NCBI RefSeq assembly: GCF_016725325.1
Contig: NZ_CP068083.1
Location: 3,782,001 to 3,846,000 of the forward strand
Direction of reading: 5' to 3'
Source of the DNA: Sphingobacterium spiritivorum
GTDB taxonomy: Bacteria > Bacteroidota > Bacteroidia > Sphingobacteriales > Sphingobacteriaceae
DNA: 64,000 bases
Shown here: positions 35,601 through 43,632 of the stretch, in pieces
Layout: every line of letters begins with the position of its first letter
How positions within the stretch are numbered: position 1 is the stretch's first letter
Program-made: the position numbers and the translations under genes
Notes under the pieces: model-generated
Database searches by the model: none
What the model saw: only the letters and a program-made list of their open reading frames with translations
Told to the model about the DNA's origin: nothing

Positions 35601-37013
35601 TTAATCCAGTTGAGCATTTAATAACCTGGCTACTTTTTTGGGAATATCTGTATTTTCCATTTTGTGTGTGAATAATTCACTTCCGCTTCCAATAGCAAAT
35701 ATCGGGATATAACTTGCCGAATGATTACCGGAACCCCATCCAAGAGTCGATGCATCATTCAGGACTTTTACAGCAAGAGTCGCTAATTTATCGTCAGTAG
35801 CATACAGGCTTTTGGATTCCTGTGTTTCATGGTTTACAAAACTGCGAAGATAGGTTTCGTGCATATTCTGTTCCTCTGCTTTGCTTACTTTGATCGCAGA
35901 CCATAGTCCGAGTTGATCTGAAAGCAATTGTTTAATCTCCTCCCAGGTAGTTTTAGGATTTGAAATTCTTAATTTAGAAATCTGTGCAGACAATTCGCTT
36001 TGTGATTTTTTCTGTAACTCCAGATTTTTAAAAGATAATCTGGAACTGCCCGTTCCAAGTGTCATTCCTCCGGTTTCATGATCAGCTGTAACAATAATAA
36101 GGGTTTCTTCCGGATGCTTTTTATAGAAATCAAATGCTTCCTTTACGGCTTCATTAAAATCCAATACCTCTTTTACAGCAGTTGCTCCGTCATTGGAATG
36201 ACAGGCCCAGTCAATTTTACCACCTTCTACCATCAGGAAAAAGCCATTGTTGTTTTCTTTTGTCAGGGATTCAATGGCTGCTGATGTAATCTGCTTAAGT
36301 GTCAGGTCATTTGTGTTTTGATCAATTGCATATTTTAAGGATACCTGATCAGCTCCCTTATTATTGGACAATATTATTTTTCCTGCTTTATTTTTAAGTC
36401 CTTCATATTCCTTGTAACCTTCAGCTAATGAATAACCTCCCTTTTGTAAAATCTGAGTAATGGGAGTTACTTTTTCTTTTTTGAAGTTTTGTTCAGGTTT
36501 TAAGAATCCGGAACCTCCGAAAAAGTCGAAATCAGATTTAAGAATATCTTCAGCAATTTCGTAGTACATATCGCGATCCGGTTGGTTGGCATAGAAGGAA
36601 GCTGGTGTTGCATGATCTATACTGACACTTGTCGTGATACCGACTTTCATCCCTTTTTCTTTGGCAAGATAAGCGATGCTTTTCAGTGATTTTGTTTTGG
36701 TGCTGTCCATGCCGATGACACCGTTTTTCGTTTTATGACCTACAGCGAGTGCTGTACCACCTGCTCCGGAGTCTGTTACTCCGTTTGAAGTAGAATAAGA
36801 AGTAGCGAAAGATGCAACGGGAAAGCTTGTAAATACAAGTGGTGAAATACCAATCCGCCCTTCTCTTTCGGCAAGATACATTTCAGTAAGATTCACTTGA
36901 TTCAAACCCATTCCATCACCTATCATAAAGAAAATATATTTAGGTTTTTGTTGGGCAAAAGCCAGCTGCAGACTGAGGATGGATAATGCAAATAATAAAG
37001 ATAGTTTTTTCAT
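35601..37013 (-). CDS. phoA: alkaline phosphatase, secreted
   Basis: 470 residues starting at the ATG at 37013. The longer frame has a 16-residue extension with no signal character. The signal peptide ends AFAQQ. Metal and active-site blocks: FFMIGDGMG (Asp), VTDSGAGGTALAVGHKTKNG with the Ser nucleophile in TDS, DHATPASF, VTADHETGG, and SGNHSASYIPIFAIG (His). It hydrolyses phosphomonoesters in the periplasm using two zinc and one magnesium. No pho-box-like site was found. Confidence 0.93.
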   Translation of the reverse strand: MKKLSLLFALSILSLQLAFAQQKPKYIFFMIGDGMGLNQVNLTEMYLAEREGRIGISPLVFTSFPVASFATSYSTSNGVTDSGAGGTALAVGHKTKNGVIGMDSTKTKSLKSIAYLAKEKGMKVGITTSVSIDHATPASFYANQPDRDMYYEIAEDILKSDFDFFGGSGFLKPEQNFKKEKVTPITQILQKGGYSLAEGYKEYEGLKNKAGKIILSNNKGADQVSLKYAIDQNTNDLTLKQITSAAIESLTKENNNGFFLMVEGGKIDWACHSNDGATAVKEVLDFNEAVKEAFDFYKKHPEETLIIVTADHETGGMTLGTGSSRLSFKNLELQKKSQSELSAQISKLRISNPKTTWEEIKQLLSDQLGLWSAIKVSKAEEQNMHETYLRSFVNHETQESKSLYATDDKLATLAVKVLNDASTLGWGSGNHSASYIPIFAIGSGSELFTHKMENTDIPKKVARLLNAQLD

Positions 37014-37058
37014 GTTATGAGTATGTGTATCAGTTTTTAATAAATGGAATACAGTGAT

Positions 37059-37066
37059 CAAATATA
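37059..37066 (-). promoter_or_regulatory. -7 box for alkaline phosphatase
   Basis: TATATTTG on the minus strand, 45 nt upstream of the start codon. No consensus -33 partner is seen, which would suit activator dependence. Confidence 0.4.
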
Positions 37067-37166
37067 GTGCATTAGTGTTAACGTAATATTAAGTGCGGTC
37101 AGGGTTATCCCAAAACAAATTATCCTGCTGATTGTTAATTAGTTTATTAAACAATGGATCAATATT

Positions 37167-38507
37167 ATGGAAAACAATCTCTTAAATAACGCAAAGGCAT
37201 TCTTCAATGAGGATGTACTTTCAAAGCTATCCGGATCGGTAGGTGTGGATTCTGCTCAACTTAAGCAGGGAACAGATTTAGTCATTCCAGCTTTGTTTTT
37301 AGGTTTGCAAAGCGAAAATGAAAGTGGATTAAGTACTGTACTGGAGCAAGCTAAGAGTCATTTTGGCAATTTTGATTTTCAGCAATGGTTTAATCCTGAG
37401 CGTTCACCCTCATCTGAAGAAACAGCAGAAGACGTAAATAGTCAGCATCCTGAGCATCAGCATCTGTTGCAGCGTATATTTGGAGATAAACTGGAGGCAG
37501 TGGTTTCTGCTATTTCCGGATTTATCGGAATTAAATCAGATACCATTCAGAAGCTGCTGAGTTCGGCACTACCTGCAGTATTTGCCAGTCTGACTAATAA
37601 TGGAAGCAACTGGGATGCAGGCAATATTTCTAATTTACTGAATGAGAATAAAAGTAATTTTGCAGCAGCTCTGCCTGCAGGATTAGGACTGGGAGCTTTT
37701 GGTAACCTGTTTTCAGATAGTGATATTCAACGTCCTGCTGTAGAGACACCTATTCCTCCTGCGGATATTCCTGTTGTAGAACCGCCTGTGCTCACTGTGC
37801 CGCCAGTTAATCCTGAACCGGCTATACATACACAGGAGGCTGTGAGAGAAGTGAAAAAATCAAGCGGGCTATGGTGGGTGCTGATACCGTTGGTACTTGT
37901 CGCTCTTTGGTTTTTATTTGGCAGAAGCTGTGCTGGTAATGGAGCTGGTACGGCAGACTCTACTGCTAATAGTCAGGATAGATCATCAATGACGAATCCG
38001 GCAGATTCATTGGATGAATCAGATGGTTTGTCCAGCCGGGAACCGGTAATTCTAAAATTACCTGACGGGCAGGAACTTCGTGCTTATCCGAGAGGAATAG
38101 AAGATAATCTGATTAAATTCCTGCAGTCAGACTATAAGGCACTTCCGGATGATACGCTTAAAAATAAATGGTTTGATTTTGATAATCTGAATTTTGAGAC
38201 TGGTACCGCTAAGATATTGCCTGCCAGCAGAGATCAATTGTTAAATCTTGCTGCTATATTAAAAGTATTCCCGGATGCGAAAGTTAAGATCGGTGGATAT
38301 ACGGACAAGACAGGGGATGAGGCTTTTAACAAGAAGTTGTCATTGGATCGCGCAAATGCCGTAAAAGTATTTTTAGAGGAGCAGGGACTGGGAACGCAGG
38401 TTGCCGGTACAGAAGGGTACGGGTCTGAAATTGCCCGGTATCCGGCGGAGGCACCTGAGTCTGACAGGATCAAAGACCGCAGGGTTTCTGTAAGTGTTCG
38501 TAAATAA
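37167..38507 (+). CDS. DUF937 plus OmpA-family envelope protein
   Basis: 446 residues. The N-terminal ~170 residues are DUF937 (YidB-like; FFNEDVLSKLSGSVG, LVIPALFLGLQSE). A proline-rich linker follows (about 195-225). One membrane helix (LWWVLIPLVLVALWFLFGR, about 232-250) precedes a C-terminal OmpA-like domain (NLNFETGTAKILP, KIGGYTDKTGD, LSLDRANAVKVFL). OmpA domains bind peptidoglycan. It may anchor the inner membrane to the wall. Confidence 0.88.
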   Translation: MENNLLNNAKAFFNEDVLSKLSGSVGVDSAQLKQGTDLVIPALFLGLQSENESGLSTVLEQAKSHFGNFDFQQWFNPERSPSSEETAEDVNSQHPEHQHLLQRIFGDKLEAVVSAISGFIGIKSDTIQKLLSSALPAVFASLTNNGSNWDAGNISNLLNENKSNFAAALPAGLGLGAFGNLFSDSDIQRPAVETPIPPADIPVVEPPVLTVPPVNPEPAIHTQEAVREVKKSSGLWWVLIPLVLVALWFLFGRSCAGNGAGTADSTANSQDRSSMTNPADSLDESDGLSSREPVILKLPDGQELRAYPRGIEDNLIKFLQSDYKALPDDTLKNKWFDFDNLNFETGTAKILPASRDQLLNLAAILKVFPDAKVKIGGYTDKTGDEAFNKKLSLDRANAVKVFLEEQGLGTQVAGTEGYGSEIARYPAEAPESDRIKDRRVSVSVRK

Positions 38508-38534
38508 GAACTGAAAATTTAATTTTACAATAAG

Positions 38535-38570
38535 AAGGCTGTCCGAATAATGCGGACAGCCTTTGTTATT
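38535..38570 (+). terminator. terminator after the OmpA-like gene
   Basis: AAGGCTGTCCG and CGGACAGCCTT pair perfectly around a 7-base loop, followed by TGTTATTT. It lies between convergent genes. Confidence 0.75.
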
Positions 38571-39625
38571 TAGAATGCATACACGAGTGCCATAGAGAAT
38601 TGTCCTGCATTTTTAGCGGGACTCAGATCTTTTTTAACAAACATTTCGTTTTTGCTGTTGTCAAACCGTACTTCTGGTATAAATGAAAAGCCATGATGTC
38701 TGAGGTGTCCGCTTAGTGTTGCTGACCATATTTCGTTTTCTTCAATTGCTAATACAGGAGAGTCTTTAGTTTTGAAATATTCGCCCCGTACACCAATACC
38801 TATGTTTTCATTAATATTTATTCTCGGATAAAGTGCTATTCCAGAATAGCCTGCATCACCTTTCTGATTGTAGTTGGTGGCATTGAGTCCGAGCGTGAAG
38901 CGTGGAGAGAAGCTGTAATTTCCAACCAGATCTAACAATGTACCTGAACTGTAGTTCTCTGCTCCACCTACAGAAGATCCGGTAAGAAAATTAAGGTAAA
39001 AACTCGAAGCATCATTTGGAATGACGCTGAGTTGTGATCCAAAGTGAGAAACTCCGTTAAAATCCTGATAAACATTCCAGTCGTTAAAAATTCCTACCAT
39101 CAGGGCCACCTTGTCCGAAAATGTGTAGTTTGCTTTTAATCCGGCATCCTGAAATGGCCCGGCTCCGAAAAGGTAAGAAGTGGAGTAGTGGAAGTTGTTG
39201 GATGGGCATATAACCTCATACCCTACAAATGTGCCCATAAATCCGGCAGTCATACTTAATTTCTCCGTCAGATCATAGGATACATACAAGTTTTGGATAT
39301 GAAAACTATTGTTGTCGTCGCCGGCTTGTCCGTCTCCGTTCAGGATAGATCTGTACTGTCCTCTGGGGCCAAAGGAAAGTTCCCCAACGAAAGAGGCTCG
39401 GCCAGTTTTCTTTTTTAGTGCCAGATCTACCATGCCTATAGATACGGAATTATTGTCTTCTGTGAAGTAAGTTTTGATATTAGGCTGATTTTGGAAATCA
39501 TATTTCCAATAAGTATCTACCGATCCTGAGATTTCTAACCCTAATAATGTGGGTTTTTCTTCCTGTGCTTTGGTAAAATTTAGAAATAGACAGTAAATAA
39601 TTGATAAAGTGATTAATTTTTTCAT
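38570..39625 (-). CDS. outer-membrane beta-barrel porin (OmpL/BBP2-like)
   Basis: 351 residues with a signal peptide ending TKAQ and a mature start ...LLGLEISGSVDTYWKYDF. It carries amphipathic strands throughout and ends with aromatic AF, as outer-membrane barrels do. It resembles putative beta-barrel porin-2 (BBP2). It is divergent from the ammonium channel gene (298-bp gap), suggesting that it lets small nitrogen compounds into the periplasm. That link is inferred from position. Confidence 0.8.
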   Translation of the reverse strand: MKKLITLSIIYCLFLNFTKAQEEKPTLLGLEISGSVDTYWKYDFQNQPNIKTYFTEDNNSVSIGMVDLALKKKTGRASFVGELSFGPRGQYRSILNGDGQAGDDNNSFHIQNLYVSYDLTEKLSMTAGFMGTFVGYEVICPSNNFHYSTSYLFGAGPFQDAGLKANYTFSDKVALMVGIFNDWNVYQDFNGVSHFGSQLSVIPNDASSFYLNFLTGSSVGGAENYSSGTLLDLVGNYSFSPRFTLGLNATNYNQKGDAGYSGIALYPRININENIGIGVRGEYFKTKDSPVLAIEENEIWSATLSGHLRHHGFSFIPEVRFDNSKNEMFVKKDLSPAKNAGQFSMALVYAF

Positions 39626-39795
39626 GTTTTTAGTTTTAAATGGTTGATTTTTTTATTTTTTTAAATCTAAAAACCTTGTTTCATCTAATTTTAGTTTAAT
39701 AATTGGTGAATTTAATTTTTATTTTGTCTGTTTTGTGGTTTTTCGTTAGATTTTGAGTTGATTTTTTATAAATGTATGAATATTATTTAAAATAA

Positions 39796-39829
39796 TTTGT
39801 TGATTTATAAATTTTTGATCATATATTTG
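39796..39829 (+). promoter_or_regulatory. promoter for the ammonium transporter gene
   Basis: TTTGTTG at 39796-39802 and TATATTTG at 39822-39829, with 19-22 nt between them. The predicted leader is about 90 nt. The gap between the divergent porin and amt genes is strongly AT-rich and otherwise featureless. Confidence 0.55.
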
Positions 39830-39923
39830 TTTTGAATTTAATTTTATACATCAATTTTTATCTGTTTTTCATCTAAAACCATTATTTATTAACAAAATTT
39901 GAATTAAAAACAATTAAAATATT

Positions 39924-41228
39924 ATGAAAAAAACCGTTCCATTGATTATTTTAACAATTTTGGCTATTATAGGCTTGTTAACTCCCTCTATTGATGTAAC
40001 TAATGTAGCAGATATAAAGATTGATTCCGGAGATACAGCCTGGTTATTGACATCTTCCGCTCTTGTATTGATTATGACACCAGGTTTGGCCTTCTTTTAT
40101 GGTGGTATGGTGAGTAAGAAGAATGTGATCTCTACGATGATGCAAAGCTTTATCTGTATGTGTATTATTTCGGTACTATGGGTGATTGTAGGATTTAGTC
40201 TTGCATTCGGAGATGATATCGGAGGAGTGATCGGTGATCCACGTACTTTTTATATGATGAAGGGAATGCTTGGGAATGTGGCCTGGGGAGCTTTGCCTAC
40301 CGTTCCACTGGTGTTATTTGCTATGTTTCAACTGAAGTTCGCAATTATCACTCCTGCTTTGATTACAGGTGCTTTCGCAGAACGCGTGCGGTTCAATTCG
40401 TTTATGGTCTTTATTATTTTGTTCAGTATTTTTATTTATATGCCTTTAGCACATGCAACCTGGCATCCAGAAGGGATACTCGCTAAATTCGGTGTTTTGG
40501 ATTTTGCTGGAGGTACAGTAGTACACATGTCTGCAGGTTGGGCTGCGTTAGCTTCCGCTGTATATCTGAAAGGAAGAAAAACACCTACGCATTCTCCCGC
40601 TCGTATCAGTTATGTCATATTAGGAACAGCGTTGCTTTGGTTCGGCTGGTTTGGGTTTAATGCCGGCTCTGCTGGTGCTGCAAATGGTCTTGCTGCATAT
40701 GCATTTGCGACCACGACTACCGCTTCTGCTGTGGCTGCAATAGCCTGGATATTTGTAGATATTATCAGAGGTAAAAAACCGTCTGCAATGGGTGCCTGTA
40801 TAGGTGCTGTCGTAGGTTTGGTGGCGATTACACCGGCAGCCGGTTTTGTGAGTATTCCGCATTCGATCGTCATTGGACTTGTAGCCGCTTTAGTCAGTAA
40901 TCTGGTTGTGTTTTTGCGCAGTAAAACCAGTATAGATGATACGCTGGATGTATTTCCTTGTCATGGAGTGGGGGGTATGGTTGGTATGGTGCTGACAGGT
41001 GTATTTGCAAATAGCAACGTCAACAGCGTGGTGACTGCTAACGGATTGTATTTCGGGGAGACCAGCTTATTCCTGGCGCATGTCGTTGCATTGATAGCCG
41101 TTTCCTTGTTTGCATTTTTTGGTTCTCTTTTGCTGATCAAGATCACGGATCTGATAACACCTCTGCGTGTGCATGAAGAAGAGGAAAAACTGGGGCTGGA
41201 TATTACACAGCACGATGAAGAGTTATAA
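39924..41228 (+). CDS. amt: ammonium transporter (Amt/MEP/Rh family)
   Basis: 434 residues, eleven to twelve helices. Family blocks include MTPGLAFFYGGMV, the first pore histidine in GGTVVHMSAGWAALASA, WFGWFGFNAGSA, and the second pore histidine in CHGVGGMVGMVLTG. An N-terminal signal-like helix precedes helix 1. It takes up ammonium. Unusually for Amt genes, no glnK (P-II) gene follows; a porin is divergent instead. Confidence 0.95.
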   Translation: MKKTVPLIILTILAIIGLLTPSIDVTNVADIKIDSGDTAWLLTSSALVLIMTPGLAFFYGGMVSKKNVISTMMQSFICMCIISVLWVIVGFSLAFGDDIGGVIGDPRTFYMMKGMLGNVAWGALPTVPLVLFAMFQLKFAIITPALITGAFAERVRFNSFMVFIILFSIFIYMPLAHATWHPEGILAKFGVLDFAGGTVVHMSAGWAALASAVYLKGRKTPTHSPARISYVILGTALLWFGWFGFNAGSAGAANGLAAYAFATTTTASAVAAIAWIFVDIIRGKKPSAMGACIGAVVGLVAITPAAGFVSIPHSIVIGLVAALVSNLVVFLRSKTSIDDTLDVFPCHGVGGMVGMVLTGVFANSNVNSVVTANGLYFGETSLFLAHVVALIAVSLFAFFGSLLLIKITDLITPLRVHEEEEKLGLDITQHDEEL

Positions 41229-41266
41229 TAAGATATTCCAAACCAATTAACTATAACCCTAATTGT

Positions 41267-41297
41267 AATGGCACGGCTTAAGCTGTGCCATTTTTTG
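41267..41297 (+). terminator. terminator of amt
   Basis: AATGGCACGGC and GCTGTGCCATT pair (one G-T) around TTAA, followed by six T. Confidence 0.85.
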
Positions 41298-41330
41298 GTT
41301 AAGTACATTTTTTATTGCATTTTTGTCCTC

Positions 41331-41642
41331 ATGAAAGATACGGTCTACGCAACGCTTAAATCTGATTTTGAAAAATTTATGCGCCACTCCATGCATGTAT
41401 CAGGAGCCTTTGGCTTTGATGTTTTCGGAGATTATGTGACTTCCGTGCTTAACTTTTACGTCGGCAGTTCCGTATTGACACTTGACGAAAAAGTAAATGC
41501 TGCATTTTATCTGTGCCAGTTATATAATAAAGGGCTTAAGAATATGATGTCTGTTGCAGATATGAAAGAAATGTCTATTGAGTTTGCGAATGATCCTACC
41601 CTTGATTATACCGTTCTCAGTCCGATTTTTGACGGGTATTAA
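41331..41642 (+). CDS. hypothetical 103-residue protein
   Basis: From ATG 41331; the longer frame begins inside the amt terminator and is rejected. It starts MKDTVYATLKSDFEKFMRHSM. The helix-rich body has no recognised domain. The stop overlaps the stop of the lipocalin gene on the other strand by 3-4 nt. Function unknown. Confidence 0.6.
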   Translation: MKDTVYATLKSDFEKFMRHSMHVSGAFGFDVFGDYVTSVLNFYVGSSVLTLDEKVNAAFYLCQLYNKGLKNMMSVADMKEMSIEFANDPTLDYTVLSPIFDGY

Positions 41643-42172
41643 TCCTGTGTTGTCCATACTAGTTTGTGGATTTCAAATCCGCTTCGTAATGCAAAATCCA
41701 GATAGATTGATTTGATATCGCCGGGGATTGATTTTTCCCGGGATAGAATCCACATGTAATTGAGGTTGTCGCCAAATACCAAAGCATACTTATAATCGGG
41801 ATCTATTTTCATGACATGATAGCCCGCTGAAAAAGGAGGGAAGAAACTGACCTTGAATGCCCCTTCATTCGGGTCGCGCATAAATTTTGCCTTTCCTATG
41901 CTTTTCTTCTGTTTCTGCTTGCGCATATCGTAGCCTTCATTGACTACCTGAATGCTGCCATCTTCATTAAGGTTGTAATTTGCTGTTACATTTTTGAGAT
42001 TTTTCTCCCACCTAAAGTCCAGTCTGGCTATTTCGTACCATTGTCCAAGGTAACTGTCAAGATTAAAATTTGAGACTCCTCTGATATCCGATTTGACAGG
42101 CTTGAATGCCTGGTATAACAAGGTGCCAACAGCAGTGGCGGATAGAAGCAGTAGTGATTTTTTCTTGTCCAT
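41639..42172 (-). CDS. lipocalin (Blc-like)
   Basis: 177 residues. The N-terminal hydrophobic segment (LLLLSATAVGTLLYQAF) acts as anchor or signal; no lipobox Cys is present, unlike E. coli Blc. The lipocalin GxW block is YLGQWYEIARL and a second block is YVWILSREKSIP-like (NYMWILSR). Blc lipocalins bind lysophospholipids. Convergent overlap with the gene on the other strand. Confidence 0.88.
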   Translation of the reverse strand: MDKKKSLLLLSATAVGTLLYQAFKPVKSDIRGVSNFNLDSYLGQWYEIARLDFRWEKNLKNVTANYNLNEDGSIQVVNEGYDMRKQKQKKSIGKAKFMRDPNEGAFKVSFFPPFSAGYHVMKIDPDYKYALVFGDNLNYMWILSREKSIPGDIKSIYLDFALRSGFEIHKLVWTTQD

Positions 42173-42212
42173 AGCGTAACGTTTATATAATTATAACGTC
42201 CCGGACTTCGAT

Positions 42213-42722
42213 ATGTTTGAATTTTTCAATAGTTTTGAACAAAAATTACAGGGCTTTACATTGTATTCAAGAGAAGAATCTAAACGGATCAAAGAAACAT
42301 TCTGGACCAAATTTGGTCAATTTATGAGCTTACAGCCCAATAGCGAAGGTGCAAAAATTAATTGGATCAATTACCGCACCGGAATCAAACATCTTTATTT
42401 CAGAATGAACGCTGACAAACGAAATGCAGAGATCATGATTGAAATATCACATCCTGATTCGGGCATTCGTCTGCTTATGTATGAGCAATTCGAACAGTAC
42501 AAAAAACTTTTGCATGGGGTGCTCGGTGAAGAGTGGAATTGGGAAAAAGAGGGTTATGATGCAGACGGAAAAAAAATATCCAGAATTTATACGGAAGTGT
42601 CAGGCATTAGCATCTATAATGAAAAAGACTGGCCGGAACTTATTTCTTTTCTAAAACCACGGATAAGTGCTCTGGATGAATTCTGGAATGATGCCCAATA
42701 TGGTTTTGATTTATTTAAATAG
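42213..42722 (+). CDS. DUF4268-domain protein
   Basis: 169 residues. RIKETFWTKFGQFMSLQPNSEGAKINWINYRTGIKHLYFRM is the DUF4268 opening (split in two blocks), and the protein ends with EFWNDAQYGFDLFK. DUF4268 occurs near nuclease domains in larger proteins; stand-alone forms like this are common in Bacteroidota and uncharacterised. Confidence 0.8.
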   Translation: MFEFFNSFEQKLQGFTLYSREESKRIKETFWTKFGQFMSLQPNSEGAKINWINYRTGIKHLYFRMNADKRNAEIMIEISHPDSGIRLLMYEQFEQYKKLLHGVLGEEWNWEKEGYDADGKKISRIYTEVSGISIYNEKDWPELISFLKPRISALDEFWNDAQYGFDLFK

Positions 42723-42739
42723 GAATGCCATATTATCTA

Positions 42740-42747
42740 TATTTTTG
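42740..42747 (+). promoter_or_regulatory. -7 box for the S1/P1 nuclease gene
   Basis: TATTTTTG fits TAnnTTTG, 17 nt before ATG 42765, with no clear -33 box. It implies a very short leader. Confidence 0.35.
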
Positions 42748-42764
42748 CATATAAATTCAATACT

Positions 42765-43553
42765 ATGAAGAAAATAATAAAATTGTTGTTGCTTCTGGCA
42801 TTTTTTGCTCAGACATCATCGGTGTGGGGTTGGGGAATGACGGGTCACCGTGTCGTTACAGAAATTGCAGAGCGCCACCTGACTAATAAGGCAAAGAAGA
42901 ATATTGCCAAACTAATCGGAAAGCAACATCTTGCTTACTGGGCAAATTGGCCGGATTTTGTGAAATCAGATCATGCTTTTGATGAGACATCACCTTTCCA
43001 TTATATCAATACAGACGGAAACCTGACGAAGGAACAGTTTGCTACCGCACTGCAGCAGTCGCCTGATAATAATATATACAAACAGCTAATTCGTTTGTCT
43101 GCTGATTTGAAAGCAAAAGATAAGGGCTTGACAGAAATGCAACAGAATCTTTATTTTCTGATCCATCTGATAGGAGATGCGCATCAGCCTATGCATGTGG
43201 GAAGACCAGCAGACCTGGGTGGTAATAAAATTGAAGTGATGTGGTTTGGAAAACCGGATAATATTCATCGTGTATGGGATTCTAATCTGGTAGACTATGA
43301 AAAATACAGCTATACTGAATATGCAAATGTTCTTGATATTCATACTAAACAGGAGAATCAAAGGCTGACAGAGGGTGATTTTGCTTCCTGGTTATACGAC
43401 ACGCATATAGTAGCCAATAAAATCTATAAAGATGTGGAGCAGAATTCTAATCTGTCTTATCGTTATATATATGATAATAAATATGTAGTGGAAGATGCTT
43501 TGTTAAAGGGCGGACTGCGTCTGGCGAAGGTGCTGAACGAAATCTTTGGGTAA
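42765..43553 (+). CDS. S1/P1-family secreted nuclease
   Basis: 262 residues. The signal peptide ends at SSVWG, leaving a mature N-terminus WGMTGHRVV, the Trp that itself ligates zinc in P1. The other zinc ligands are present: NWPDFVK, SPFHYIN, LIHLIGDAHQPMHVG and NIHRVWDS. It degrades single-stranded DNA and RNA or 3'-nucleotides. Probably supplies phosphate or nucleosides with the alkaline phosphatase ~6 kb away (inference). Confidence 0.93.
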   Translation: MKKIIKLLLLLAFFAQTSSVWGWGMTGHRVVTEIAERHLTNKAKKNIAKLIGKQHLAYWANWPDFVKSDHAFDETSPFHYINTDGNLTKEQFATALQQSPDNNIYKQLIRLSADLKAKDKGLTEMQQNLYFLIHLIGDAHQPMHVGRPADLGGNKIEVMWFGKPDNIHRVWDSNLVDYEKYSYTEYANVLDIHTKQENQRLTEGDFASWLYDTHIVANKIYKDVEQNSNLSYRYIYDNKYVVEDALLKGGLRLAKVLNEIFG

Positions 43554-43578
43554 GCTGCCTGAATATTATAGGAATATA

Positions 43579-43612
43579 AAAAGGGATGACTTGATTAAGT
43601 CATCCCTTTTTT
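43579..43612. terminator. terminator between nuclease and DUF3857 genes
   Basis: A perfect 14-bp stem, AAAAGGGATGACTT with AAGTCATCCCTTTT, loop GATT, followed by TT. It can serve both convergent genes. Confidence 0.85.
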
Positions 43613-43632
43613 GTGCCTTCTCTATCTCTTGA

